A stretch of DNA of 64,000 nt from Arachidicoccus ginsenosidivorans (lineage in GTDB: Bacteria; Bacteroidota; Bacteroidia; Chitinophagales; Chitinophagaceae), in NCBI RefSeq assembly GCF_007971385.1, contig NZ_CP042434.1:4588001-4652000 (forward strand), read 5' to 3'. Below, in pieces: positions 26,493-36,280 of this stretch. Positions within the stretch are counted from its first letter, which is position 1. Every line of letters begins with the position of its first letter. The notes under the pieces were generated by a model. The model ran no database searches. It worked only from the letters and a program-made list of their open reading frames with translations, and had not been told where the DNA came from. A program made the translations under genes and the position numbers.

Positions 26493-27810
26493 ATGGAATT
26501 ATTTGACACGGCAAGTACAATGACAAGGACAAAAAACCTTTTTAGTGGAATGGACCAGTGGCTGACAAACAACCTGCATTTATCTGGGAGTAACATTAAT
26601 TATGTAAAAATTCCCTTTCTATTGATTTGCTTGGTTGTGATTTGTTGCCTGGTCTGGTGGCTGGCCAGAAAGATATGCATTGTTCTGGTCCACAAATTTG
26701 TAAAAAAATCGAAAACTACCTGGGATGACTTACTGATTGAAAGAAAGGTGTTTTTAAAGATCTCGGCTTTATTGCCTATTTTTATTATAAAGGCTGCTGC
26801 CCCTGTTATATTTGTTGATTTTCCATCGGCCAGTCATTTTGTGCTTAAGTTGACAGATATTTTAATCATCGGTATTTTTGCTGTCGTCATTGTGGCCGTT
26901 TTAAACACGATTGCTGCAGTATTATCTCAGGTGCCTTCTTTAAAAGAAAAACCCGTATTCAGTTATGTTCAGGTGATCAATATTTTTGTTTATCTGGTGG
27001 CGGGTATTTTAATCCTGTCTGTACTACTGGGCAAGAGTCCGCTTTATTTTCTGGGGCCATGGGCGCCATGACCGCTGTGCTATTGTTGATTTTTAAAGAT
27101 ACCATTCTGGGTTTTGTTGCCAGTATACAAATCTCTGTATATGATATGATCAGAGTCGGTGACTGGATTGAAATGCCGGATTATAATACCGATGGAGATG
27201 TGATTTCTATCAACTTAAATACCGTTAAGGTAAAGAACTGGGATAAAACAGTGTCTTCAGTACCCACTGCAGGATTTCTAACCTCTTCCTTTAAGAACTG
27301 GCGTGGCATGACCGATACCGGTGGACGTAGAATTAAAAGGCCAATTTATCTAAAGATGAGTAGTTTTAAATTCTGTGATGGGGAGATGATTGAAAAATTT
27401 AAAGGCTATCATTTATTGCATGATTATATCCTGGAAAAAGAAAAAGAAATTGCAGATTATAACGCAAGTTTGGGTAGTGAGGCTCAGGTGGATGCCAACA
27501 CCAGAAGACTGACCAATGTAGGCCTTTACAGAATTTATGCAAAAATTACCTGGATGCGAATCCCAGGCTTAATCACAATCTGACCACCATTGTCCGTCAA
27601 ATGGATCCGACGCCTGAAGGCTTGCCACTACAGCTTTGGTGTTTTACGGCTGATGTCAGGTGGGGACCTTATGAAGATACCATGAGTGATATTTTTGATC
27701 ATTTACTGACCATCGCGCCAGAATTTGGTTTAGAAGTATTTGAATCACCTACCGGCAAAGATGTAATCACAGCCATGGAGCACGCAAATTTGGGGGTTGT
27801 GGGTAAATAA
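26493..27810 (+). CDS. MscS-family mechanosensitive channel, two frameshifts
   Basis: Four hydrophobic segments (about residues 38-60, 92-110, 125-150, 165-185) precede the MscS pore helix (LGAMGAMTAVLLLIFKDTILGFVASIQ) and the MscS beta domain (VGDWIEMPDYNTDGDVISINLNTVKVKNWDKT). The C-terminal alpha/beta region includes GLPLQLWCFTADVRW. Two breaks occur: four G at 27053-27056 (five needed) and five A at 27541-27545 (six needed, giving AKNYLDANPRLNHNL). Repaired length is 439 residues, normal for the YbdG-like branch. The channel releases solutes on hypo-osmotic shock across the inner membrane. A 28-bp terminator follows. Confidence 0.88.
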
Positions 27811-27825
27811 TTGCGATAACCCGGC

Positions 27826-27885
27826 AATAAAAAGGTGTCTGGAATTATGAATCTGATGATTCATAATTCCAGACACCTTTTTATT
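27826..27885. terminator. Perfect 28-bp bidirectional terminator
   Basis: Arms 27826-27853 and 27858-27885 are exact complements (core AAAGGTGTCTGGAATTATGA) around the loop TGAT, with T-rich ends on both strands. It separates the convergent mscS and M28 peptidase genes. Confidence 0.9.
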
Positions 27886-27981
27886 TTTTTAGCCTATTGT
27901 ATTAACGATTGAAATTTGACCGCTGCGTAACCTATATAACGCCTGGAATATATGGTTGCATAAGTTTAAGAAACTGGATTA

Positions 27982-29294
27982 TTATCGCAGTTCAGCTGTA
28001 TTGACTCTGGATGGCGTCTCTGCTCCATTTACAATGCTTCGGGCACTAAGGGCAATACAGCGGATGATGCGGTTCATATTGGTAAGATCCAGGGTGCTGA
28101 TTTCATCGGAGACTTTATGGTAATTGGGTTCTGCATCCATTTTGGAAGTTGAAATAGTATGTGCTGGTACGCCCTGACGAGCCAGAGTAGCATTATCCGA
28201 ACGGTAGAATAAATGCTGGTCTGTATAAGGATCTGGATGGAAAGTAAAGCCAGTGCCTGCCAGATTTTTTTGCAGGATCTCTCCCATATCTGTTTTTTCA
28301 TAACCGGTAATATAGGCAGTGTTTTCTCCCCATTTACTCTGGGTGCCGATCATCTCAATATTAAACATCGCCATGACTTTTTCTGGATCGAACTGATGGG
28401 AAAAATAAGTGGAACCAAACCCGCCCTCTTCTTCTGCTGTAAAGGCAGCAAATACAAGTGTCCTGGCATTATTTCCCAACTTGGCATAATACTTTGCCAG
28501 CTGCATGACAGCGGTTGTACCGGAGGCGTCATCATTGGCACCGTTATATATACTATCTACTTTATTAGTTGGATCTACCCCTAAATGATCATAATGACCC
28601 GAAAAAATCACCAGCTCATTTGGTTTGGTTTTGCCTGGGAGAATACCGACAATATTGGCCATATGCATAAGCGACAACTGATTGGTGGCGCTTATTTCAA
28701 AGCTGTTTACAGGTTCATCTGTGCAGAGCAGTATTGTACTGAACTTTGACTGAAACTGACTTTTTTGTAATCTGGGCGCTATTTTTAAAAGTCTTGCAAA
28801 TTTAGTGGGTAGTACGATCACCGCATTGGTTTTGGCGCTTCGACGTGATGTAATGATGCTTAAGACTTCCTGTTGGTCTTTGGGCGTAAGCATCTCATAG
28901 CCTGCTTTGTCGTCGGCCTTGATGGCTGGTTGGGTACTGATTATGGCCGACAGACTATCTGCAAATGGTTGCCCATTAATCTGTACGGATTTTGAAAGGA
29001 TGTGGCTATTTACCATGGTAAAGTTCTGGTAATAACCGCTATCCCTTCAGCAGGTTGTAACCCGGCTAATTTAAATTGCTGCGCAATGACAGCTGCTGCT
29101 TTTCTGATCCCTGGCGTGCCGATCTTTCTGCCTTCCATATTATCGGCTGAAAGTGTCGTCAGTAACTTAGTGGTTGTCACTTGAGTAATCGTTTTATCCA
29201 GCAACCGATCAGATTTATTGTTTTGGGCGGTGAGCGTGCCTGCTGCACCCATTAGTAGGCTGGATGTCAGACAAAGTATTAATTTAGCATGCAT
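27982..29294 (-). CDS. Secreted M28 zinc peptidase, one frameshift
   Basis: A signal peptide (MHAKLILCLTSSLLMGAAGTLTA) leads a ~220-residue N-terminal part with a PA-like insert. The M28 core follows: FSGHYDHLGVD, NGANDDASGTTAV (bridging Asp), FAAFTAEEEGGFGS (catalytic Glu), FNIEMIG and NYHKVSDE. These are complete zinc ligands for an exported aminopeptidase. The frame breaks near 29036-29045; adding one G gives GIAGYYQNFTMVNSH and a 437-residue protein, the common length for this family in Bacteroidota. It ends with a terminator shared with mscS. Confidence 0.88.
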
Positions 29295-29408
29295 GATTTG
29301 CTGTATTTATGAGGTTTAGTTATTTGCGATTACATTACTTACCACAATGTTAGCTCAAAAACACAAAATGGGCAAATACTTTGTATAGGCTGCATTATTA
29401 TTTGACCG

Positions 29409-32400
29409 CTATTCCATAACCGGGCGCAGCCATTTTTCTGCATACTCCTCGCTCCACCCCTGTCTTTGCTTATAATCCTCATACTGATCGGGCATAATTT
29501 TGCCAATCCCAAATACTGACTCTTGGGATGTGAGAAATACCAGCCACAGACGCTGGAAGCTGGATGCATGGCCAGGGATTCTGTTAGTTGTATATCTATA
29601 TGTTGTGTCGCTTCTAAAAGATCAAATAGTTTGATTTTCTCCGTGTGATCCGGACAGGCCGGATAACCGGGCGCAGGACGGATCCCGTTATATTTTTCAT
29701 GAATTAAATCATCTGTGCTCAAATGCTCATCACTGTCATAACCCAGAGTTCTTTTCTGGTTTTCTCATGCAGCATTTCTGCGAAGGCCTCTACTAACCTA
29801 TCTGATAAGGCTTGAATCATGATTTTATTGTAGTCATCATGATCGGCTATAAATCTTTGCAGGTGTCGATCTATGCCGTGAATGGTAACGGCAAAACTGC
29901 CCAAATAATCTTTACCATAACTGGCAGGGCGAAGAAAATCGCTCAGTGAAATATTGGGCTGACCGGGTGCTTTTTTTACCTGCTGACGGATAAACTCTAG
30001 GGTGGCCTTTTTATCTCCCATGGTTACCTGAACGGTGTCCGGTGCTGTTTTTTCTGCCTCCATAAATGCTACCATGCCATCTGCATGTAACCATCTTTCA
30101 TTAATAATGGTATCCAGCATCTGATTGGCGTCATTATAGACTTTTGTCGCCTCTACCCCAACGATTTCATCCGATAAGATGTCCGGGAAATTGCCATGGA
30201 GTTCCCAGCTGATGAAAAACGGTTTCCAGTCAATGAAGCTGCGGATTTCCCTAAGATCATAGTTCTTAAAAAGTTTGGTGCCGATAAAACCAGGCGCAGG
30301 GGGCGCATAATTTTCCCAGTCAATTTTTACCTGATTGGCCTGGGCCTCAGCAAAAGGAATATACTTTTTAACCGGTTTTTTATTTTCAAACTGGTGCTTG
30401 AGTTTGATATAGTCTTCTTTAGTGCTATTTAAGAAGGCTTCCCGGAGTTCAGGATTGAATAATTGTCCCACCACGGTAACACATCTTGAGGCGTCCAGGG
30501 TGTGGATGACACCGTGATCATACTGCGGGGCAATTTTGACGGCCGTATGAATACGTGAGGTGGTTGCTCCGCCGATTAAAAGTGGGATGGTCATGCCTCT
30601 GCGCTTCATTTCTTTGGCCACACCCACCATTTCATCAAGGGATGGCGTGATCAGACCACTGACACCTACTATATCCACCTTTTCTTTAAGGGCGGTATCC
30701 AGTAGCTTTTCAGTAGGGACCATGACCCCAGATCTTGCACCTCATAACCATTGCAGCCTAGTACGACCCCGACAATATTTTTGCCAATATCATGGACGTC
30801 ACCTTTGACGGTGGCCAGCAGTATCTTTTTAGGGCCGGAATTTTGACCGCCCTGCTCGGCGGCTTCTTTTAATTTAGCGGCCAGCTGCTGTATTTGCTCC
30901 AGTTTTTTATTCAGGGCTATTTCTATGAGTTCGGGCCGGTGGATAAGATCCTCCTTATCGATAGATAGTAAATGATAACCATTTTGCTCCAAAGCGGCTT
31001 CCAACAGATCCTCTTTCTCTGTACTAGTTTCAGTGCTAGTCTGCGTGTTGGTTTCTTCGACTTTCGTTTGTACTGCCTTAATAACCAGCGCTAATTGGAA
31101 GTCTTTTGAGAGGGCATCAACAGGGATTTGCTGCTGGCCAATCAATTGGTTAACTAAAAACCCAGCTGCTGCAAAGTCAGGCTTTTCCAATAAAGAGATC
31201 AGGTGAGCTTGCTGTTCATTTACGCTTGTTGCTGGTTGACTATCCGATGGTTGCAAGGTCAGGATATGATTGATTTTCTTTTCTTTTTCTATAAAGGGAA
31301 ATAAATAAGCCACGCTTTTTTTCATGACACGGGCACTTTTTACTACCTGTGGTAAAACATTTTACCCGATCCAAATAAATCCCCTACGATATCCATACCC
31401 ACCATGAGTGGTCCTTCAATTACTTCCAGTGGACGGGCGTATTGTAGCCGGGCCTCTTCTGTATCCTGATCAATGTAATCCGTAATACCATTGACCAGTG
31501 CATGACTTAAGCGGTCCTGTACAGAGCCTTTGCGCCAGCTATCGTCTTTTTTGATCACTTTGCCTTTGGCTTTAACGGTTTCTGCAAAAGTGATCAGTGC
31601 TTCTGTCGCACCATTGTCTTCATTGTTATGGTTTAGGATTACCTGTTCTGCAAGATCTCTTAATTTAGGTTCAATTTGATCATACACTACGAGTTGACCA
31701 GCATTGACAATACCCATGTCCATACCTGCTTTCACTGCATAATATAAAAATACACTGTGCATAGCCTCTCTGACGGTTTCATTGCCTCTGAAGGAAAAGG
31801 ATAGATTACTGACACCGCCACTAATTTTGGCCAGTGGGAATCTTTGTTTTAGTATCCTTGTGGCTTCTATAAAATCGACGGCGTAGTTATTATGTTCTTC
31901 CAGACCCGTGGCAATGGCAAAGATGTTTAAATCAAAAATGATGTCCTGGGGCGGGAAGCCGATTTCTTCGGTTAGGATCTGATAGGCTTTTGAGCTGATT
32001 TCTACCTTTCTTTCCATGGTATCGGCCTGGCCTTTTTCATCAAAAGCCATAACCACGACTGCTGCACCAAAATTTCTACAGATCTGGGCTTCTTTTTTGA
32101 ACTTCTCCACGCCTTCTTTCATAGAAATGGAGTTTACAATACACTTACCCTGGACACACCTTAATCCCGCTTCAATGATCTCAAATTTAGAAGAGTCGAT
32201 CATAATCGGAATGCGGGCAATTTCAGGTTCAGCCTGGACCAGATTTAAAAAGGTCGTCATGGCACTCAGACTATCCAGCAGGGCGTCATCCATGTTAATA
32301 TCGATGACCTGGGCGCCGTTTTCCACCTGATCGCGGGCAACACTTAACGCCTCCTCAAAATTGCCGCTGCGGATCAGCCGGGCAAATTTTTTCGACCCGG

Positions 32401-32494
32401 TAACATTGGTTCTTTCTCCGATATTGACAAAATTGGTTTCTGGACGTATGGATAAGGGTTCTAAACCGCTGAGCTGTAAATAAGGCTTTAACAT
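29409..32494 (-). CDS. metH: Cobalamin-dependent methionine synthase (folate, B12 and activation domains), four frameshifts
   Basis: Transfers methyl from methyltetrahydrofolate via cobalamin to homocysteine, with the Hcy domain supplied by the gene upstream. Order: pterin-binding domain (VNIGERTNVTGS, residue ~25), B12 cap (GDLFGSGKMFLPQVVKSA), a ~140-residue insert (about 407-555), the Rossmann B12 domain (GDVHDIGKNIVG, His ~569), then the AdoMet activation domain (RPAPGYPACPDHTEK). Breaks: four A 31354-31357, four C 30726-30729, three C 29742-29744, four T 29498-29501, each one base short. With repairs the protein is 1029 residues ending at 29409 (WLRPVME). A separate Hcy methyltransferase gene is common in Bacteroidota; the insert is not usual. 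Confidence 0.92.
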
Positions 32495-32570
32495 GATGTA
32501 TTATAAAACTTGGTAGCTTATTTTTAATAATGATAGAAATGAACAACTGGCCCGATGACTTTAGGGTGTT

Positions 32571-33593
32571 TTATAAAGTGGTGGCAACTACCGGCCTTGG
32601 ACGCGGCTTTAACTTACTGACGGCTGCTGCAATATGTCGGATATGGTCTGGGGTGGTACCACAGCACCCACCTACAATATTTACAAATCCATTCTCTGCC
32701 CAATTTTCCAGAAAATGTGCGGTTTCGTCGGGTGTCTCGTCATATTCGCCCATGGCATTGGGAAGCCCTGCATTGGGATAGGCAGAAGTAAAACAGCCGG
32801 CAATTTGACTAAGTTCCTGGATATAGGGGCGCATTTCTGCTGCACCAAGCGCACAGTTAAGCCCTACACTCAAGGGATTTGCATGACTAACGGAAATATA
32901 AAATGCTTCCAGCGTTTGCCCGCTAAGTGTTCTGCCACTGGCATCGGTAATCGTCCCTGATATCATAATAGGTAACTGTTTTCTGCCATCCTTTTGATAG
33001 AAGTTTTTGATCGCATAGATAGCCGCCTTGGCATTCAGCGTGTCAAAAATTGTTTCAATGAGCAGCAGATCTACACCACCATCCGCAAGACCTCTGATCT
33101 GCTCTTCATAAGCGGTGGCTACTTCGTCAAAGCTGACGGCGCGGTATCCGGGGTTATTCACATCTGGTGAAAGTGAAAGTGTTTTATTGAGTGGCCCGAT
33201 AGCGCCTGCCACATATACATGGCCTTTGGCTTTGCCTTCAGGTGTCTGCAAAAATTTATTTACCGCACTGCGGGCACATTTAGCGGCTGCGACATTGAGT
33301 TCATAGGCCAGTTGACTCATGTCATAATCTGCCTGGGCAATACTAGTGGAACTGAATGTATTGGTCTCCACAATATCTGCACCTGCCTCAAGATATTGGA
33401 GATGGATGGCTTCAATGATATCCGGGCGGGTGAGACTCAGCAGGTCATTATTGCCCTTTACATCCTGATGCCAGTCTTTGAATCTTTCCCCTCTGAAGTC
33501 TTCTTCTTCGAGTTTATAGCGTTGGATCATGGTGCCCATGGCGCCATCGATCACCAGTATTCTTTTTTCTAAAGCCTCTTCAATTAATAACAT
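32571..33593 (-). CDS. Homocysteine S-methyltransferase domain protein (MetH module 1)
   Basis: 340 residues, intact. It has the zinc cysteines of the Hcy-binding barrel (GLNCALGA near residue 245 and GGCCGTTPDHI near 310) and the N-terminal VIDGAMGTMIQRY and EADIVETNTF-type motifs (DIVETNTFSST). The protein ends after KLKPRPRPV. It matches the N-terminal module of MetH, encoded separately and placed 76 bases before the rest of MetH, so the two polypeptides should work together. The split is natural here: the stop comes at a domain boundary and no frame continues. A long leader with paired segments precedes it. Confidence 0.93.
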   Translation of the reverse strand: MLLIEEALEKRILVIDGAMGTMIQRYKLEEEDFRGERFKDWHQDVKGNNDLLSLTRPDIIEAIHLQYLEAGADIVETNTFSSTSIAQADYDMSQLAYELNVAAAKCARSAVNKFLQTPEGKAKGHVYVAGAIGPLNKTLSLSPDVNNPGYRAVSFDEVATAYEEQIRGLADGGVDLLLIETIFDTLNAKAAIYAIKNFYQKDGRKQLPIMISGTITDASGRTLSGQTLEAFYISVSHANPLSVGLNCALGAAEMRPYIQELSQIAGCFTSAYPNAGLPNAMGEYDETPDETAHFLENWAENGFVNIVGGCCGTTPDHIRHIAAAVSKLKPRPRPVVATTL

Positions 33594-33880
33594 TGTATCA
33601 TTCTTATTTTAATTGTGATGGCCTGCCCTATTGCCTATAGCGATTCAAAGTAAATCTGCAAATGCAATGCGACAAACCAGGGCAGCTGATAACTACTCTT
33701 GCCTGATTTGATCACTAATAAAACGTTTGGGGTATTATTTAATTGAAGCGAAGTCTTAATCCTCAACGTTTATTAGTTCTTTAAAAAAGGCTGAACAATA
33801 AACAAATCTGCCTTATGCACAAAATATCATCTGGATCTTGTCATGTCTTATCTAGATCTTATTTCTGTGGTGCAAAATTA
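33594..33880 (-). promoter_or_regulatory. Long structured leader of the methionine synthase genes
   Basis: A -7 element TAATTTTG (complement of 33873-33880) lies ~280 bases before the start codon. The intervening sequence can pair: ACTAATAAACGTTGAGG with CCCCAAACGTTTTATTAGT (within 33713-33776), and CTGCCCT (complement of 33679-33685) with AGGGCAG (complement of 33623-33629). I do not see the SAM-I core or the B12 box, so the class is open. No gene is supported in the 399-base gap 33594-33992. Confidence 0.4.
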
Positions 33881-33992
33881 CAAAATGTACCTGAATATTT
33901 AAAATGGAATATAAGGGTAGGTGTTTTCTGTCTATTTGCTGATTGTCAGGTGTTTATGTTGTGTGAATAGCCGCTCTTACCACCGGAGCGGT

Positions 33993-34607
33993 TTATTTTA
34001 CGTAATTTTCCACTGGAAGGCGGTTCATCATACTACGACCGAGTGTCATTTCATCGGCATATTCGAGTTCTCCGCCAAAAGCCACCCCTCTGGAAATGGT
34101 GGTAATCTTGCAGGGCAGGTGTTGTAGTTTTTTCTGGATGTAGAAAATGGTGGTATCTCCCTGGATATTGGGGTTGAGTGCAAAAACCAGTTCTTCTACT
34201 TCTTGTTGCTGGACCCTTTCTACCAGCGAGTCTATGGTCAGACTATCGGGACCTATCCCATCAAGTGGCGATATAACACCGCCCAGTACATGATAAAGGC
34301 CACTAAACTGCTGGGTATTTTCAACGGCGATCACATCTTTAATGGATTCTACTACGCAAATCAACCTTTGATTGCGCAATTTGTTCTCACAAATGGCACA
34401 AAGATCATGATCGCTGAGGTTGTGGCAGCGTTTGCAAAACTTGATATCGCTGCGCATCCTGGAAATAGTCTCGGAAAACTGTGCCACCTGCCCTTCGTCC
34501 TGTTTTAGCAGGTGTAGTACCAGTCGAAGGGCTGTTTTTTTGCCAATGCCCGGTAGGCCGGCAAAAGCATTAACGGCGTTTTCTAATAAAGCGGATGGTA
34601 ACTGCAT
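33993..34607 (-). CDS. recR: Recombination protein RecR
   Basis: 204 residues. The helix-hairpin-helix (FAGLPGIGKKTALRLVLHLL), the four-cysteine zinc finger (CKRCHNLSDHDLCAIC) and the Toprim domain (LICVVESIKDVIAVE, GGVISPLDGIGPDSL, ALNPNIQGDTT, and TRISRGV-like TTISRGVAFGGELEYAD) are complete. With RecF/RecO it loads RecA at gaps. A TACCTTTG -7 element lies on the minus strand at 34628-34635. No dnaX or ybaB lies beside it. Confidence 0.97.
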   Translation of the reverse strand: MQLPSALLENAVNAFAGLPGIGKKTALRLVLHLLKQDEGQVAQFSETISRMRSDIKFCKRCHNLSDHDLCAICENKLRNQRLICVVESIKDVIAVENTQQFSGLYHVLGGVISPLDGIGPDSLTIDSLVERVQQQEVEELVFALNPNIQGDTTIFYIQKKLQHLPCKITTISRGVAFGGELEYADEMTLGRSMMNRLPVENYVK

Positions 34608-34659
34608 AAATAATAAATACGAAAGTGCAAAGGTACGAAATCAGTCATTTCCTGTGGCC

Positions 34660-36155
34660 TCAATAATGCTGTAATTGATACGGGTTATTGGGATCTGGTT
34701 GGTTAGGGTCTTTTTTGATGTATATATCCCACTGATTTTCAGTATCTACCAAGAATTTGAATTTACGTTTGATGGCGATACCAAGCTCGGGCTGTCGGCG
34801 CTCCTGGTAATTACCCGGTGTCCATTGCATATCGCCATTCGTGTCATAGAGCACGCGCAGGTTGTATTCGCCTGGCTCAAAGCGCGCTATTCGAACTTTT
34901 CTGTCCTGTCCGATTACCGCTGAATCCACGATTTTCTTGTCGTTAAGGATCAGGAGTACAGGATGCTTAGTGGTATCCACGTCAGGAAAATTGAGCTCCA
35001 GTGTGGCATAATCATGCTCTGTTTTAACAGAGAATCTAACCGTATCTGCCTTGGCTAGCTGCACTTTAAAACTATCAGTTGCTGCCTCAACGGGCATAAT
35101 GAGCTCAAATTCTTTTCCTTGATCAGGATCCCAATTATGCCTTACTACAAACCGGCTATTAGTGGTATCCGTTGAGTCGGGGATAATTGCAAAGTCTTTT
35201 ACTGGCGTATAATTAGTGTCCGTCAATTGGATCATGTCTGGCTTGAAGTCTTGCAGTGGTTTGCTAAAGGTCAATACCAGCGGTTTTAGCAGACTTTGTT
35301 TGTTTTCTTCCAGGTTGAGTGAGACGGTCAGGGGCTTTTTAGCTTCCTGTTCTTTTCTTTTTTCTATTTGTTTTTCTGAAAGCTGAGCCGTTGTTTTACC
35401 ACCAGTAGTTTCTTTTGGATATGCACGGAAGGCATATAAGGTGATACCGTTATTGATGGAATCTTTTTAGTAGAAACAATGCTATCCAAAAAGGCAAAGA
35501 CTGCTGTGGAATCACTATAATTTTTCATATAGGAGTTTTCCACGGCAAAAAGATGGTAGTTTTCTTTGGGTAGAAAATGAAAGGCAAACCTACCCAGGCT
35601 GTCCAGCCTGGTATAATATCTGGGGCTGTTTTTTAGCACGGCTGTATCGGAGAGATCTCTGTATAGGGCGACGATCAACGTGCTGTCAATGGCGCCGTCC
35701 TCAGCCATGATGACTTTACCTGTAATGGAATCTGTATCCAGGTGGTCACCCGTGCTGAAAACGTAGGTGAAGTTTCTGACCGGGTTGTTTTCGTTGACAT
35801 CCTGAATGGCATTGCCAAAGTCGTAAGAATAGGTGGTATTAGGCTCTAAGGTGTCTTTAATCTCAATGGTGACCTCCCTTAATTTGGCTTTTACATTGGG
35901 GATATTTTTGGCGACCGGAGAGACTATTAAGTTATTGAAGATATCCTGGATCTGTACATATTCATCAAAAGTCAAGGTTATTTTCTTTGCCTTAAAGTTC
36001 AGGGTAGAATCATTGGGTAAGGCAGATACCAGTACCGGAGAGAGACTATCTCTGGGCCCTCCACCGGGAGGCACGATCACTGCGCAACTATTTAGCTGCA
36101 TAAGGATCCCTGAAAGGATCAAAAGCGATAAAAAGATGGGTACTATTTTATTCAT
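34660..36155 (-). CDS. Bacteroidota lipoprotein with SbsA-like Ig domain, one frameshift
   Basis: A lipoprotein signal (LLILSGILMQLNSCA) is followed by PPGGGPRDSLSPVLVSALP and a bacterial Ig-like / SbsA domain (ITLTFDEYVQI). A carboxypeptidase-regulatory-like segment (DSITGKVIMAEDG... LGRFAFHFLPKENY) comes next, then a second beta region (ELGIAIKRKFKFLVD). The break is five T at 35464-35468 (A on the coding strand). With six, STKKDSINNGITLYAF is continuous and the product has 498 residues. Proteins of this plan (PPGGGPRD start) are common single-copy lipoproteins in the phylum, function unknown. Two frames of the track belong to this one gene. Confidence 0.85.
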
Positions 36156-36280
36156 CTGGGTATTAAGGTACTTTTGACTAGTGACAAAAGTACCTTATTG
36201 ACCTAACTTTTAAAAGGATTTAATGCAAATTTGTGAACATGGCTTTTACGTTATTTAGCCCTTTTGGCATGCTGACTGGT

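Noticed and set aside
32495..32570. Frameshift between the homocysteine methyltransferase and the rest of MetH
   Set aside because: The first gene ends at a domain boundary with its own stop, and separate genes are usual in this phylum; treated as a natural split.
33594..33880. SAM-I riboswitch or B12 riboswitch before the methionine genes
   Set aside because: Neither the SAM-I core nor a B12 box could be found; only generic pairing is seen.
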